Shown here piece by piece: positions 1 through 8,853 of a DNA stretch of 64,000 nucleotides. The position numbers and the translations under genes are program-made. Position 1 is the first letter of the stretch; every line of letters starts with the position of its first letter. A model generated the notes under the pieces. The model saw nothing but the letters and a program-made list of their open reading frames with translations. It was not told the origin of the DNA and made no database searches. The stretch is from Brachyspira hampsonii (lineage in GTDB: Bacteria > Spirochaetota > Brachyspiria > Brachyspirales > Brachyspiraceae), in assembly GCF_001746205.1 (NCBI RefSeq), contig NZ_MDCO01000006.1:124001-188000 (forward strand), read 5' to 3'.

Positions 1-2
1 GA

Positions 3-239
3 TATGAAATGTATTCTGAGTATATAGGATACGATGTTGTTGAAAGTTATTCATTAAAATCAAAGAATGGCGATACTTTTACTATAGATGCTGATGTTGA
101 TTCTAATACTGATTTTCATGACAGAGTAAAAATTAATATTTATTTTGATAATGAAAATGGAGAAGAAGTAAGTAAAAGATTTATTTATACTTTATTGGTA
201 TTAATGATTTGGGATTTTAGACTTACAGATTTATTTTGA
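3..239 (+). CDS. C-terminal end of a BspA-like DUF285 protein (partial)
   Basis: The reading frame is open from the window edge to TGA at 237-239, so the gene starts upstream of this window. The visible 78 codons match the C-terminal tail of the complete paralogue at 1526-3634: both have a YxMY segment, an acidic beta-rich stretch ending in a (K/S)RF(I/V)YT motif, and a closing hydrophobic segment ending in LTDLF. This makes it the first member of a tandem array of three paralogues. The function of the tail is unknown; the final hydrophobic stretch could be buried or membrane-associated. An internal ATG at position 9 is very unlikely to be the real start. Confidence 0.8.
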   Translation, partial: YEMYSEYIGYDVVESYSLKSKNGDTFTIDADVDSNTDFHDRVKINIYFDNENGEEVSKRFIYTLLVLMIWDFRLTDLF

Positions 240-282
240 TTATAATAAATAATTTTTTAATTTATAATTAGGATATGATATT

Positions 283-1488
283 ATGAAAAAATACAAACCA
301 ACAACAAAAGAAGAACTCAAAAAATTAGTATTTACTGACGGTATAAAGCTTGATTGTGTTGATACAAGTCTTATAACGGATATGAGCAATCTTTTTCATG
401 AAAGTAAAAGGAAAGATTTTCAAGGCATAGAAGATTGGGACGTTTCTAATGTTGAGGATATGTCTTATATGTTTGCATATATGGACTATAATTTTATTTT
501 AGACTTATCAAGAATAGATTTTAATCCTAATTTAAATAATTGGAATGTATCTAAAGTTAAAAAGATGAGTAATATGTTTGCCTATTGTTCTAATTTTAAT
601 CAGCCTTTAGATAAGTGGGATACTTCTAATGTTTCCGATATGTCATTTATGTTTTTGGGGGCAAAAGAGTTTAATCAGTCTCTTAATGATTGGAATGTTT
701 CTAATGTGAAAGATATGAGAGGTATGTTTAAGTTAGCAGAAAGTTTTAATAAGCCTTTGGATAAATGGAATACTTCTAATGTTGAAGATATGTCATGTAT
801 GTTTAATCTGGCAAAAAACTTTAATCAGCCTTTAAATAATTGGAATATTAGTAAAGTTGAAGATTTATCAAATATGTTTAGTTATTGTACTATTTTTAAT
901 CAGCCTCTTAATGATTGGGACGTATCTAATGTAAAAAATATGGAATCTTTGTTTGATAGTTGTTCTAATTTTAATCAGCCTTTAGATAAATGGGAGACTT
1001 CAAATGTTGAAAATATGTTTAGAATGTTTGACGATTGTAAAAAATTTAATCAGCCTTTAAATAGCTGGAATGTATCCAATGTAACAAATATTGCCTGTAT
1101 GTTTCAGTTAGCAAAAAGTTTTAATCAGCCACTTGATAAATGGGATACAAAAAAAGTAATTAGTATAGCATTTTTGTTTGAATATGCCGATAAGTTTGAT
1201 CATTATGAATCTTTAGAACATTGGAATTTAGATAAATTAAAAGATATAACTTTAATTTGTGATGATGAAAATAAATTGCATACAAGACTTAGAGTATATA
1301 TGCAAGTCTTTTATCCTAAAGAAGATTATATAACTATAACAAAAGATAATGTTAGAGAAATATATAATCTTATTTCAAAAGATAAAAATAGAAGAATATC
1401 CAAATTAAGAAAAAAACTTGAAAGTGATTTTTCAGAAGAACTTTCATCTGTTACAAAAAATTCTGATTTAAAAACTATAAAAAAATAA
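283..1488 (+). CDS. BspA-like DUF285 repeat protein, C-terminally truncated paralogue
   Basis: 401 residues with no signal peptide. From about residue 35 to 305 it consists of DUF285 units of roughly 25 residues (FNQPLxxWxxSNVxxMxxMF), the BspA/'lipoprotein 26' type found in host-associated bacteria and thought to mediate protein contacts. The N-terminus (KKYKPTTKEELKKLV) is nearly identical to that of the next gene. The sequence stops after SDLKTIKK, exactly where the paralogue continues for several hundred residues. The DNA beyond the stop still resembles the paralogue for about 30 bases, so the tail has been lost by mutation or recombination. The start is ATG 283 after a weak AGGA at about 270. 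The product may still fold as a repeat domain. Confidence 0.85.
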   Translation: MKKYKPTTKEELKKLVFTDGIKLDCVDTSLITDMSNLFHESKRKDFQGIEDWDVSNVEDMSYMFAYMDYNFILDLSRIDFNPNLNNWNVSKVKKMSNMFAYCSNFNQPLDKWDTSNVSDMSFMFLGAKEFNQSLNDWNVSNVKDMRGMFKLAESFNKPLDKWNTSNVEDMSCMFNLAKNFNQPLNNWNISKVEDLSNMFSYCTIFNQPLNDWDVSNVKNMESLFDSCSNFNQPLDKWETSNVENMFRMFDDCKKFNQPLNSWNVSNVTNIACMFQLAKSFNQPLDKWDTKKVISIAFLFEYADKFDHYESLEHWNLDKLKDITLICDDENKLHTRLRVYMQVFYPKEDYITITKDNVREIYNLISKDKNRRISKLRKKLESDFSEELSSVTKNSDLKTIKK

Positions 1489-1525
1489 TGAAAAATGCTA
1501 TATTAAAATCAGTTTGGAGATAATT

Positions 1526-3634
1526 ATGAGAAAATACAAACCAGAAACAAAAGAAGAACTCAAAAAATTAGTATTTACTGACGGTATAAAGCTTAATTGT
1601 GTTGATACAAGTCTTATCACAGATATGAGTAAACTTTTTTATGAAAGCAAAAGAAAAGATTTTGAAGGCATAGAATATTGGGATGTTTCTAATGTTACAA
1701 ATATGGATTCTTTGTTTAGGCAATGCGAAAAATTAAATCAGCCTTTTGATAAATGGGATACTTCTAATGTGGTAAACATGGAAAAGACATTTTTCTCATG
1801 CATGAAATTTGATCAGCCTTTAAATAGTTGGAATGTATATAATGTAGAAAATATGGATATGATGTTTTATATGGCTCAAAGTTTTAATCAGCCTCTTGAT
1901 AAATGGAATACACAAAAACTAATCACTGCTGCGGGATTATTTAGATTTGCGTATAAGTTTGATAATTATGAGTCTTTAGAAAATTGGAATTTAGATAATT
2001 TAGAAGAAGTTGGTACTTTTTGCGATGATGAGGATAAATTACATACAAGACTTAAAGTATATATGCAAGCATTTTATCCTAAAGAAGATTATATAACTAT
2101 AACAAAATTTAATGTTAAAGAAATATACGATCTTATTGCAAAAGATAAAAATAAAAGAATTGTAAGATTGAGAAAAAGAATTGAAAGTGATTTTTCTAAG
2201 GAGCTTTCATTTGTTACAAAAGATTATAATTTCAAAACTATAGAAAAAGCAGAAAAGTATGCTGAAAAAAAATATAATGCTAAAAAAGAAGATAAAAAAC
2301 TTGAATTTATAAAAGATTGCCATGTTCTAGTAAAAGATAAATCAAGAGAAGTAGATATTACAGTGATAAAGTATATATATTCAGAGTATTTATCTTTAAA
2401 AAGAATGATTAATAGATTAGAAAAAATTGATAATATAGTTAACTTGCTTGACTTTGAATCATTTTTGAAGTTCATTAGAGAAATTTATTTAGAAAATCAA
2501 AACATAGAAATATCAGGTTTTATTTATGCTATGTATGGAGGAGATGAAGCTTTAAAAGAGATATCTGAATTAATATTATTAGGTATTGATTCAAAAGTTT
2601 TCCTTATAATGATAAAATTCAATATAGAAAGCAAATATGCTCAAAGTTTATTGTATAAAATATATTCAGATACAAAGAAAACCGAAGTTCACAAAGAATC
2701 TGGAAAAATGATTAGTGAATTACTTGAAAAAATGAATATTGGTTATACTGAATTTAGATTAAGATGTATTCCAAATTACGGATTTAATTCTCAAGGTGAA
2801 AAAATATTAAATGATGATTATAAATTAATAGCTAATAGTGATTATAGTTTAACTTTATTCGATATAAAAAATAATAAAGAATTGAAAAAGATTCCTCAAA
2901 ACTTTGATGAAAAATTAAAAGAAGAAATAAAAGAATTAAGAAAAGAAGTACAAAAATTTATTAATCATACTGCTAGTATTTTAAGTATTACATTAATAGA
3001 TGGTGATATATACAGTTATGATTTGTTTAAAGAAGTTTTTATTGATAATTATTTAATGAATAAATTTTCATCTTCTTTGATATGGAACTTGTATGATAAA
3101 GATAAAAAAATTATAACAACTTTCAGATATTCAAATGATGGAAGTTATTCAAATTGTGATGATGAAGAAGTAAAAATTAATGCTGACAATTTTATAAGTT
3201 TGGCAACTCCTGCAGAAATGGATAATAACACTATAGATAAATGGAGAAAACAGCTTGAGGATTATGAATTAGTACAGCCAATAAATCAATTAACACTTGT
3301 AAAATTAGATAAAAAGAATTTGAAAAAAGAAATAAAAAAGATAAAAAGTATAGAAGCAAGTTACGGAGCTTTTAAGGCATTTGCTAAAAGATATGATATG
3401 TATACTAATGATGTATTGGGATATAATGATACTATAGCATATACATTTCCTGCAAATGACGGAGATATTTTTACAATGTCTGCAAAAGTAGATGCTGATA
3501 CAGAATATGATGAGCCAGTAGATATAACTATTGATTTTAAAAAGAGTGAAAATAAAAAAGAAATCAGCAGTAGATTTGTCTATACATTTTTAGTATTTAT
3601 AATTTTAGATTTTATGCTTACTGATTTATTTTAA
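1526..3634 (+). CDS. BspA-like DUF285 repeat protein with long C-terminal domain
   Basis: 702 residues. The ATG at 1526 is chosen because GGAG (1516-1519) sits six bases upstream and the protein then starts MRKYKPETKEELKK like its paralogue; an upstream in-frame TTG at 1514 overlaps the ribosome binding site. Residues about 35-140 hold four DUF285 units, fewer than in the upstream paralogue. The remaining ~550 residues are a helical lysine/glutamate-rich region and a C-terminal beta-rich domain ending in a hydrophobic RFVYTFLVFIILDF-type segment. No signal peptide is seen, so cytoplasmic or non-classical location is likely. Its role is unknown. It shares its tail with the partial gene at the window start, so the array arose by duplication. 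Confidence 0.88.
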   Translation: MRKYKPETKEELKKLVFTDGIKLNCVDTSLITDMSKLFYESKRKDFEGIEYWDVSNVTNMDSLFRQCEKLNQPFDKWDTSNVVNMEKTFFSCMKFDQPLNSWNVYNVENMDMMFYMAQSFNQPLDKWNTQKLITAAGLFRFAYKFDNYESLENWNLDNLEEVGTFCDDEDKLHTRLKVYMQAFYPKEDYITITKFNVKEIYDLIAKDKNKRIVRLRKRIESDFSKELSFVTKDYNFKTIEKAEKYAEKKYNAKKEDKKLEFIKDCHVLVKDKSREVDITVIKYIYSEYLSLKRMINRLEKIDNIVNLLDFESFLKFIREIYLENQNIEISGFIYAMYGGDEALKEISELILLGIDSKVFLIMIKFNIESKYAQSLLYKIYSDTKKTEVHKESGKMISELLEKMNIGYTEFRLRCIPNYGFNSQGEKILNDDYKLIANSDYSLTLFDIKNNKELKKIPQNFDEKLKEEIKELRKEVQKFINHTASILSITLIDGDIYSYDLFKEVFIDNYLMNKFSSSLIWNLYDKDKKIITTFRYSNDGSYSNCDDEEVKINADNFISLATPAEMDNNTIDKWRKQLEDYELVQPINQLTLVKLDKKNLKKEIKKIKSIEASYGAFKAFAKRYDMYTNDVLGYNDTIAYTFPANDGDIFTMSAKVDADTEYDEPVDITIDFKKSENKKEISSRFVYTFLVFIILDFMLTDLF

Positions 3635-3637
3635 TAT

Positions 3638-3685
3638 ATTAGTTTTGTTTCAAAACTAATACAATCTTATCAAGTCTTTTGAAAC
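3638..3685. repeat. overlapping inverted repeats after the DUF285 array
   Basis: Two alternative hairpins share the CAAAAC segment: ATTAGTTTTG/CAAAACTAAT (3638-3660) and GTTTCAAAA (3647-3655) with TTTTGAAAC (3677-3685). There is no clean U-tract, so this is a weak terminator candidate at best. Confidence 0.4.
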
Positions 3686-3748
3686 AAGTCTATTGTAAAT
3701 ATATAAAAAATATATATAATTAATTGTTAAAATATACAGAGGTTTTTT

Positions 3749-4024
3749 ATGGAAGTAAATTATAAAAAAATGGCAGAGGATATAATATCAAAAGTAGGTA
3801 AAGATAATATAGAACTAGTTAGTTATTGTGGTACAAGATTAAGATTAGTTGTGAAAAACAGAGAACAAATTAAATATGATGAAATTGAAAAAATGGAAGG
3901 TGTTATATTTGCTTTTTACGGTTTCGGAAAATATCAAATAATTTTATCTGGATATACTGCTATGGCTATTTATTATGAAATGGAAGCATTGGGAATAAAA
4001 ACTCATAATAAATATAATTTATAA
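3749..4024 (+). CDS. stand-alone PTS EIIB domain protein (glucose-type)
   Basis: 91 residues covering a single EIIB domain of the glucose/sucrose PTS superfamily. The phosphorylation motif appears as SYCGTRLRL with Cys27, matching the family CATRLR pattern, followed by the usual EGVIFAFYGFGKYQII beta-strand region. In this family the cysteine receives phosphate from EIIA and passes it to the sugar bound by EIIC. No EIIA or EIIC gene lies nearby, so it either serves a transporter elsewhere or has a regulatory role (inference). The start is supported by AGAGG at 3738-3742. It converges with the helicase gene on the other strand. Confidence 0.8.
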   Translation: MEVNYKKMAEDIISKVGKDNIELVSYCGTRLRLVVKNREQIKYDEIEKMEGVIFAFYGFGKYQIILSGYTAMAIYYEMEALGIKTHNKYNL

Positions 4025-4049
4025 TAATTATTTTTTATTTGTTAAATTT

Positions 4050-5744
4050 TTAATTATTAAATTCCAATTCTTCAAATGAATCTTTATCCAACAACTCATA
4101 ATGATATCCCTGTTCTGTTAAGAATAATTGTCTTTTATGAGCAAAATCTTCTTCTTTTGTATCTGTGGTTATTATTGAAAAGAAGTAGCTTTTATTTTCA
4201 CCTTTTTTAGGACGAAGAACTCTTCCCAATCTTTGAGCTTCTTCTTGTCTTGAACCGAAAGTTCCAGAGATCTGTATTAAAACATTAGCATCAGGCAAAT
4301 CAACAGCTAAATTAGCAACTTTACTTACTATAAGTATTTTTATTTCTCCGGTTTTAAATTTTTTGTATATTATGTCTCTTTCGCTTTGAGGAGTTTTTCC
4401 TGTGATTATAGTATATCCTGTCAGCCTTTTCATCTCATTTAATTGATCCAAATACTGACCTATTATAAGAATATTTTTTCCTTCAAGCTTTTCTATGATT
4501 TTTTTTACTACTGTATATTTAAGAACATTTTCACTTGCTATTCTAAATTTAACTTTATCACTGGATATAACATAATCAGATCTATGAGAATCATCTAACG
4601 GTATTCTTATATCATAACAGTATGCTTCAGCTATAAATTTCTTTTCTTCTAACTCACGCCAAGGTATATCGAATTTTTTAGGTCCTATAAGACAGAACAC
4701 ATCTTTTTCAAGTCCGTCTTCTCTAACCAAAGTAGCAGTAAGCCCTAATCTTCTCATACTTTGAATTTCGCTTGTAAGTTTTATTATAGGTGCCGGAAGC
4801 AAATGTACTTCATCGTATATTATTAATCCCCAATTATGCTGAAAGAATAATTCAAAATGCACAAATGGAGATTCTTTATTTTTTCTATATGTAAGAATTT
4901 TATAAGTAGCTATTGTTATAGGTTTTATTTCTTTATTGAGACCATTATATTCACCTATATCTTCAGGAGGAATATCAGTTTTATCCAATATTTCGTCTCT
5001 CCATTGACGGCATGCTGTAACACCTGTAACTATTATAAGTGTTTTTGTCTGAGTTTTATGCATTGCGGCAATTCCTACAACAGTTTTACCAGTACCGCAT
5101 GGAAGAGCTATAACTCCTGCACCGCCTTCAGGTTTACCATCAGCATAGAAAGCATCTACAGAATTTTTTTGATAATCTCTTAAAGCAAAATCATCTCCGC
5201 TTGATGCTAATTTTTCTCTCATATTAAAATGATATTCTTCGCCTGTTTTATATCCTGCCAAGTCCTGAACGGGATATCCTATATTTATAAGTGCAAGTTT
5301 TATATGTCCTCTGTATGTGGCATCTATCTCTAATTTGTTTTTGTTAACTTCTGCCTTTATATATTTAGTCATTAATTTGTAATGCAGAATTTCATCTATA
5401 ATATTTTTATCTTCACTTATAAGATAGTATTTATCATTTTCTTTTATTATTTTTATTCTTCCGTATTTTTCTATACTAGTCTCAATCTGCTTTACTATAT
5501 TTTTTGGAATTTCATAAGATGTATATTTTTTCAAAAAATTAAGTATTTGATCTGATGTATAGTTTAAACTAGCAGCATTCCATAAGGATACTAATGTTAT
5601 TCTATATGTATGTATATATTCAGGACTTTTTACTAATTCTGCAAATACTAACATAAAGTTTCTAATTTCTTCAAAATGTTTTGTGCTGACATCTAAAAGA
5701 ATAGTACCGTCGCCCTGAACTATAATAGGAGCATTTTTGTTCAA
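4050..5744 (-). CDS. XPB/Rad25-type DNA helicase
   Basis: 564 residues, a superfamily 2 helicase of the bacterial XPB type. An N-terminal XPB-like domain spans about 1-180. Motif I LPCGTGKT is at 214-221, the DEVH box at 311-314, motif III LGLTATL at 333-339, and motif VI QRLGRVLR at 504-511. XPB proteins unwind DNA 3' to 5' and are linked to repair; the bacterial role is not well defined. Translation appears to begin at TTG (5744-5742): AAGGA lies seven to eight bases upstream and the next methionine is residue 31. It follows the TPR membrane protein gene by 38 bases on the same strand, suggesting co-transcription. All key motifs look intact. Confidence 0.92.
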   Translation of the reverse strand: MNKNAPIIVQGDGTILLDVSTKHFEEIRNFMLVFAELVKSPEYIHTYRITLVSLWNAASLNYTSDQILNFLKKYTSYEIPKNIVKQIETSIEKYGRIKIIKENDKYYLISEDKNIIDEILHYKLMTKYIKAEVNKNKLEIDATYRGHIKLALINIGYPVQDLAGYKTGEEYHFNMREKLASSGDDFALRDYQKNSVDAFYADGKPEGGAGVIALPCGTGKTVVGIAAMHKTQTKTLIIVTGVTACRQWRDEILDKTDIPPEDIGEYNGLNKEIKPITIATYKILTYRKNKESPFVHFELFFQHNWGLIIYDEVHLLPAPIIKLTSEIQSMRRLGLTATLVREDGLEKDVFCLIGPKKFDIPWRELEEKKFIAEAYCYDIRIPLDDSHRSDYVISSDKVKFRIASENVLKYTVVKKIIEKLEGKNILIIGQYLDQLNEMKRLTGYTIITGKTPQSERDIIYKKFKTGEIKILIVSKVANLAVDLPDANVLIQISGTFGSRQEEAQRLGRVLRPKKGENKSYFFSIITTDTKEEDFAHKRQLFLTEQGYHYELLDKDSFEELEFNN

Positions 5745-5782
5745 TTTATTTTCCTTTTGATATTAATGATGTATAATTTTTT

Positions 5783-6475
5783 TTAATAAACATTATTTTC
5801 TATCAATGAAATAGTTTCTCTAAATAAAGAAAGATATTCAGCATTATTAGTATTTTTAGTAGTCCAAGACTTTAACACATTCAAGGCTTTTGTTCTATCA
5901 TTTTGTGATAAATAAACATCGGATAATGTTAAAGTAGCCTGAGGGATTAAATAGCTTTTAGGATATGCTTTAATAAAATTTTCCAAAGTAGATACAGCCT
6001 GAGTATAATTAGTCAATCCTATTTGTGTATTAGCTAAGTTATATATTGCAGTTTCCTGTAAATAGAATCCTCTTGAATTTGCTACTTCCTGATAGTATTT
6101 TTCAGCTTCCTTTAGATTATTTATATCATAATAAACACATCCCAATGCATAAGCACTTCTTAATTTAAGTTTATTACCTTTAGCGGCATTATATACTTTT
6201 TGAAATCTTGAAGTAATATCTATTATTAAAGCAGGATCATTTAATTGTTCTGCTGGTAATTGTGCATTTTGATAAACATTATATAAAGCTAATGCTGATT
6301 CAAACTCTACATTATTAGCTGCATCCTGACTTTCTATATTTGCTCTGTAAAGCAGAATTCCAGCTGCAATTACAACTATTAATACAAAGCCGGATATGAA
6401 TATTATTCTATTATTATATAGATATGTGAATATTAATTCAGCATTTTTTTGCAGTTTATTTGTATTTTCAGACAT
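5783..6475 (-). CDS. membrane-anchored tetratricopeptide repeat protein
   Basis: 230 residues from ATG 6475, chosen because AGAGGA (complement of 6481-6486) lies just upstream; a longer in-frame start at 6541 has no such signal. A short cytoplasmic N-terminus is followed by one membrane helix at about 24-44. The rest is TPR-like helix pairs typical of YfgM/BamD-type scaffolds (ALGCVYYDINNLKEAEKYYQ, then NYTQAVSTLENFIKAYPKS). YfgM-type proteins act near the Sec translocon, but that role is only an analogy here. It lies upstream of the XPB helicase gene on the same strand. Confidence 0.75.
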   Translation of the reverse strand: MSENTNKLQKNAELIFTYLYNNRIIFISGFVLIVVIAAGILLYRANIESQDAANNVEFESALALYNVYQNAQLPAEQLNDPALIIDITSRFQKVYNAAKGNKLKLRSAYALGCVYYDINNLKEAEKYYQEVANSRGFYLQETAIYNLANTQIGLTNYTQAVSTLENFIKAYPKSYLIPQATLTLSDVYLSQNDRTKALNVLKSWTTKNTNNAEYLSLFRETISLIENNVY

Positions 6476-6585
6476 AAAAATCCTCTTAAAATCTATTAAT
6501 TGAGAATAATCAATTATAATGATTAAACATAAAAAAATCAAGTATTTATTTTAATAATTATTTTCGGTATGATTGTATTGGGGTA

Positions 6586-6613
6586 TTGTTTATTATATTA
6601 CTTATGATATAAT
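6586..6613 (+). promoter_or_regulatory. putative sigma-70 promoter for the tail-anchored protein gene
   Basis: TTGTTT at 6586-6591 and TATAAT at 6608-6613 are separated by 16 bases, about 35 bases before the ATG at 6649. The -10 is perfect and the -35 moderate. Confidence 0.45.
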
Positions 6614-6648
6614 AATGCTTAGAATTTTTTTATTTTAGGTATATATTT

Positions 6649-7680
6649 ATGTCGCAGCAAAAAATAAATCCAAATGATGAAGTAGTAGTTATAAAAATAT
6701 TAGCCGAATATAGTGATTTAAACAAATACATATATGTTGTTTTTTTTATAGATAAATATAATAGCAGTTTGATAGATATTGCATTTGTTATTTCAGGAGA
6801 TCGTAAACTTTTAACTTTTTTAAATGCTTATACTGATTTACTAGAATTGTATAAACATATTAAAATTTATAATAGACTTAATAATGAGAGCAATCCATAT
6901 TTTGATAAATTTTATGATGTAATTTCAAATATTCTAAGTGAAGATAGAAATATTAATAATATTATAATATATCAAAGCAATAATAATATTATTTCTATTA
7001 TTGATATATTTGCAAGTGCTATGAATAAATTTATGGATTTTCATATAGGTACATTTGATATAAACAGCAGTATTTTAGATATTAATTCTGTTCGCAGTGC
7101 TATAGAGAATGTTGATAAAGAAATGGAAGATGTAGCTTCTATGCATTCAGCACATCAAAATAGCGGCAATGAAACTAAAGATGAAAATGCCTCCTCTGAA
7201 GAAGTTCAGACACCTCATTATAAACTTATTAATGCTTCATTTGTAGTTGATCCAATAGGAGGAAAATCTATAAATGATATAGTTGCAGGAGATAAGGTTA
7301 TAGTTAGTATAAATTCTAATACAGTTGAAGAAAATATAATATATCTTGAGCTTAAAGGAAAAAAGGATAAGTATTCCAAATATTTAGTTCCTGCTGAAGT
7401 ATTAGAAAAAACTGTAGGAGAAAAATCCATTAAAATTTTATTAAAATTAATAGACGGATATTGCTGTCTAATAGAAGAAATTGAACCCATTAAATTAAAA
7501 TTATTCAATCCTGAAAAAGATGTGTATGTTGAGCCTAGCGAAGAAGATAATGGAAATAAAAGTTTATTTGAGAGAATATTTTCTAAGATAAGCACTTTTA
7601 AATTAATGATGTTTGGACTTGGTGCTATTATAATATTTGTATTTATTGCTATGGTATATGTATTCTTCTTTCAAACTTGA
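6649..7680 (+). CDS. tail-anchored protein of unknown function
   Basis: 343 residues, not recognised. The first ~130 residues form a mixed alpha/beta globular region (IDIAFVISGDRKLLTFLNAY). Residues about 165-190 are a low-complexity acidic linker, followed by a second beta-rich domain to about 285. The C-terminus has a single hydrophobic helix (LMMFGLGAIIIFVFIAMVYV) with only a few residues after it and no N-terminal signal, so the bulk should face the cytoplasm with the tail in the inner membrane. It may be a lineage-specific membrane-associated protein. An AT-only hairpin follows the stop. Confidence 0.75.
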   Translation: MSQQKINPNDEVVVIKILAEYSDLNKYIYVVFFIDKYNSSLIDIAFVISGDRKLLTFLNAYTDLLELYKHIKIYNRLNNESNPYFDKFYDVISNILSEDRNINNIIIYQSNNNIISIIDIFASAMNKFMDFHIGTFDINSSILDINSVRSAIENVDKEMEDVASMHSAHQNSGNETKDENASSEEVQTPHYKLINASFVVDPIGGKSINDIVAGDKVIVSINSNTVEENIIYLELKGKKDKYSKYLVPAEVLEKTVGEKSIKILLKLIDGYCCLIEEIEPIKLKLFNPEKDVYVEPSEEDNGNKSLFERIFSKISTFKLMMFGLGAIIIFVFIAMVYVFFFQT

Positions 7681-7724
7681 TTTATTATTAAAAATAATAT
7701 TTTTTAAATTAAAAGGTAAAAATT

Positions 7725-8720
7725 ATGAGTATAGCTGTATATTCGTTTTTAGATGATGAAGCAGAATTTTTTAAATTAATGGAAAAAAAATATAATACTA
7801 AATTCACATTATACAGACATCATTTAAATATTGATAATGTCAAAGAGGCAAAAGGTTTTGATTCTATAGTTTTTAATGCAAGAGATATTATTACTGATAA
7901 AGTTTTTGATAAATTGAAAGAATACGGCGTAAAATATATGAGCACCAGATCTGTCGGTTATGATAATATAGATATTGATTATGCAAACAAAATAGGAATA
8001 AAAATAGCAAATGTACCTTCATATTCTCCTAATTCTGTGAGTGAGTTTACAGTTCTATCATTACTTTCTATTATTAAGAATTATAATAATGTTATTATAA
8101 ATGGATATAATAGAAATTATATAAGAACAGGGCTTGTGGCAAAAGAGATTAGAAATTTAAATATCGGTATTATAGGTACAGGAAGGATTGGTTCTTTGAC
8201 TGTAAAGCATCTTAAAGGATTTTTTCCTAAAGACATATTTGTATATTCAAGAACAGAAAAGGAAGAAATAAAAAATTATGCAAAATATGTGAGTTTAGAT
8301 GAATTATATGCAAATAGTGATGCTGTAATTTATCATATACCATACAGCAAAGAAACTGAAAATATGATTTGCAAAGATTCTATAAATAAAATGAAAAAGG
8401 GTGTTTATATTATCAATGTAAGCAGGGGCGGAATAGTTAATAACAAAGATTTACTTGAAGGTTTAAAAAGCGGGCATATAGGTGGAGCTGCTATAGATGT
8501 ATATTCAAATGAGATTGAGTATGTTAATAAAGATATAAAAAATATTGTTTTGAAAGATGAAATTATTGAAGAATTATTCAAAATGGATAATGTTATAATA
8601 ACTCCTCATTTTGCTTTTTATACTGATGAAGCATTGCTTAATATGGTCAGCACTTCTATTGATAATATATTTGAATTCAAAAATACAGGAAAATGTATAA
8701 ATCAAATAACAAAATCTTAA
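7725..8720 (+). CDS. D-2-hydroxyacid dehydrogenase, D-lactate dehydrogenase type
   Basis: 331 residues with the two-domain D-2-hydroxyacid dehydrogenase fold. The NAD-binding loop GTGRIG is at 151-156. The catalytic set is R234 (NVSRGG), E263 and H295 in the TPHFAFYTDEA segment, which is characteristic of D-LDH/FldH/VanH-like members. It would reduce pyruvate to D-lactate with NADH, a fermentative step that suits an anaerobe; other 2-oxoacids are possible substrates. It is followed by a promoter for the oppA-like gene, so it is probably the end of a transcription unit. Length is normal for the family. Confidence 0.85.
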   Translation: MSIAVYSFLDDEAEFFKLMEKKYNTKFTLYRHHLNIDNVKEAKGFDSIVFNARDIITDKVFDKLKEYGVKYMSTRSVGYDNIDIDYANKIGIKIANVPSYSPNSVSEFTVLSLLSIIKNYNNVIINGYNRNYIRTGLVAKEIRNLNIGIIGTGRIGSLTVKHLKGFFPKDIFVYSRTEKEEIKNYAKYVSLDELYANSDAVIYHIPYSKETENMICKDSINKMKKGVYIINVSRGGIVNNKDLLEGLKSGHIGGAAIDVYSNEIEYVNKDIKNIVLKDEIIEELFKMDNVIITPHFAFYTDEALLNMVSTSIDNIFEFKNTGKCINQITKS

Positions 8721-8747
8721 TTCATAGTAACTTTTTATTTTTTTTAA

Positions 8748-8776
8748 TTGACTAAGTTTAGAAAATTATATAAAAT
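8748..8776 (+). promoter_or_regulatory. sigma-70 promoter for oppA-like gene
   Basis: TTGACT (8748-8753), a 17-base spacer and TAAAAT (8771-8776) lie about 80 bases before the start codon. Confidence 0.6.
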
Positions 8777-8853
8777 ATTTTTACATAGTTTTGATTAATT
8801 ATTATTTAGGGTAGTTAATTAAAAAGAAATAGTTTAATTTTATGGAGTTTATT

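Noticed and set aside
4857-5183. 108-codon plus-strand frame opposite the XPB helicase
   Set aside because: It is cysteine/phenylalanine-rich antisense translation of helicase motifs, with no binding site.
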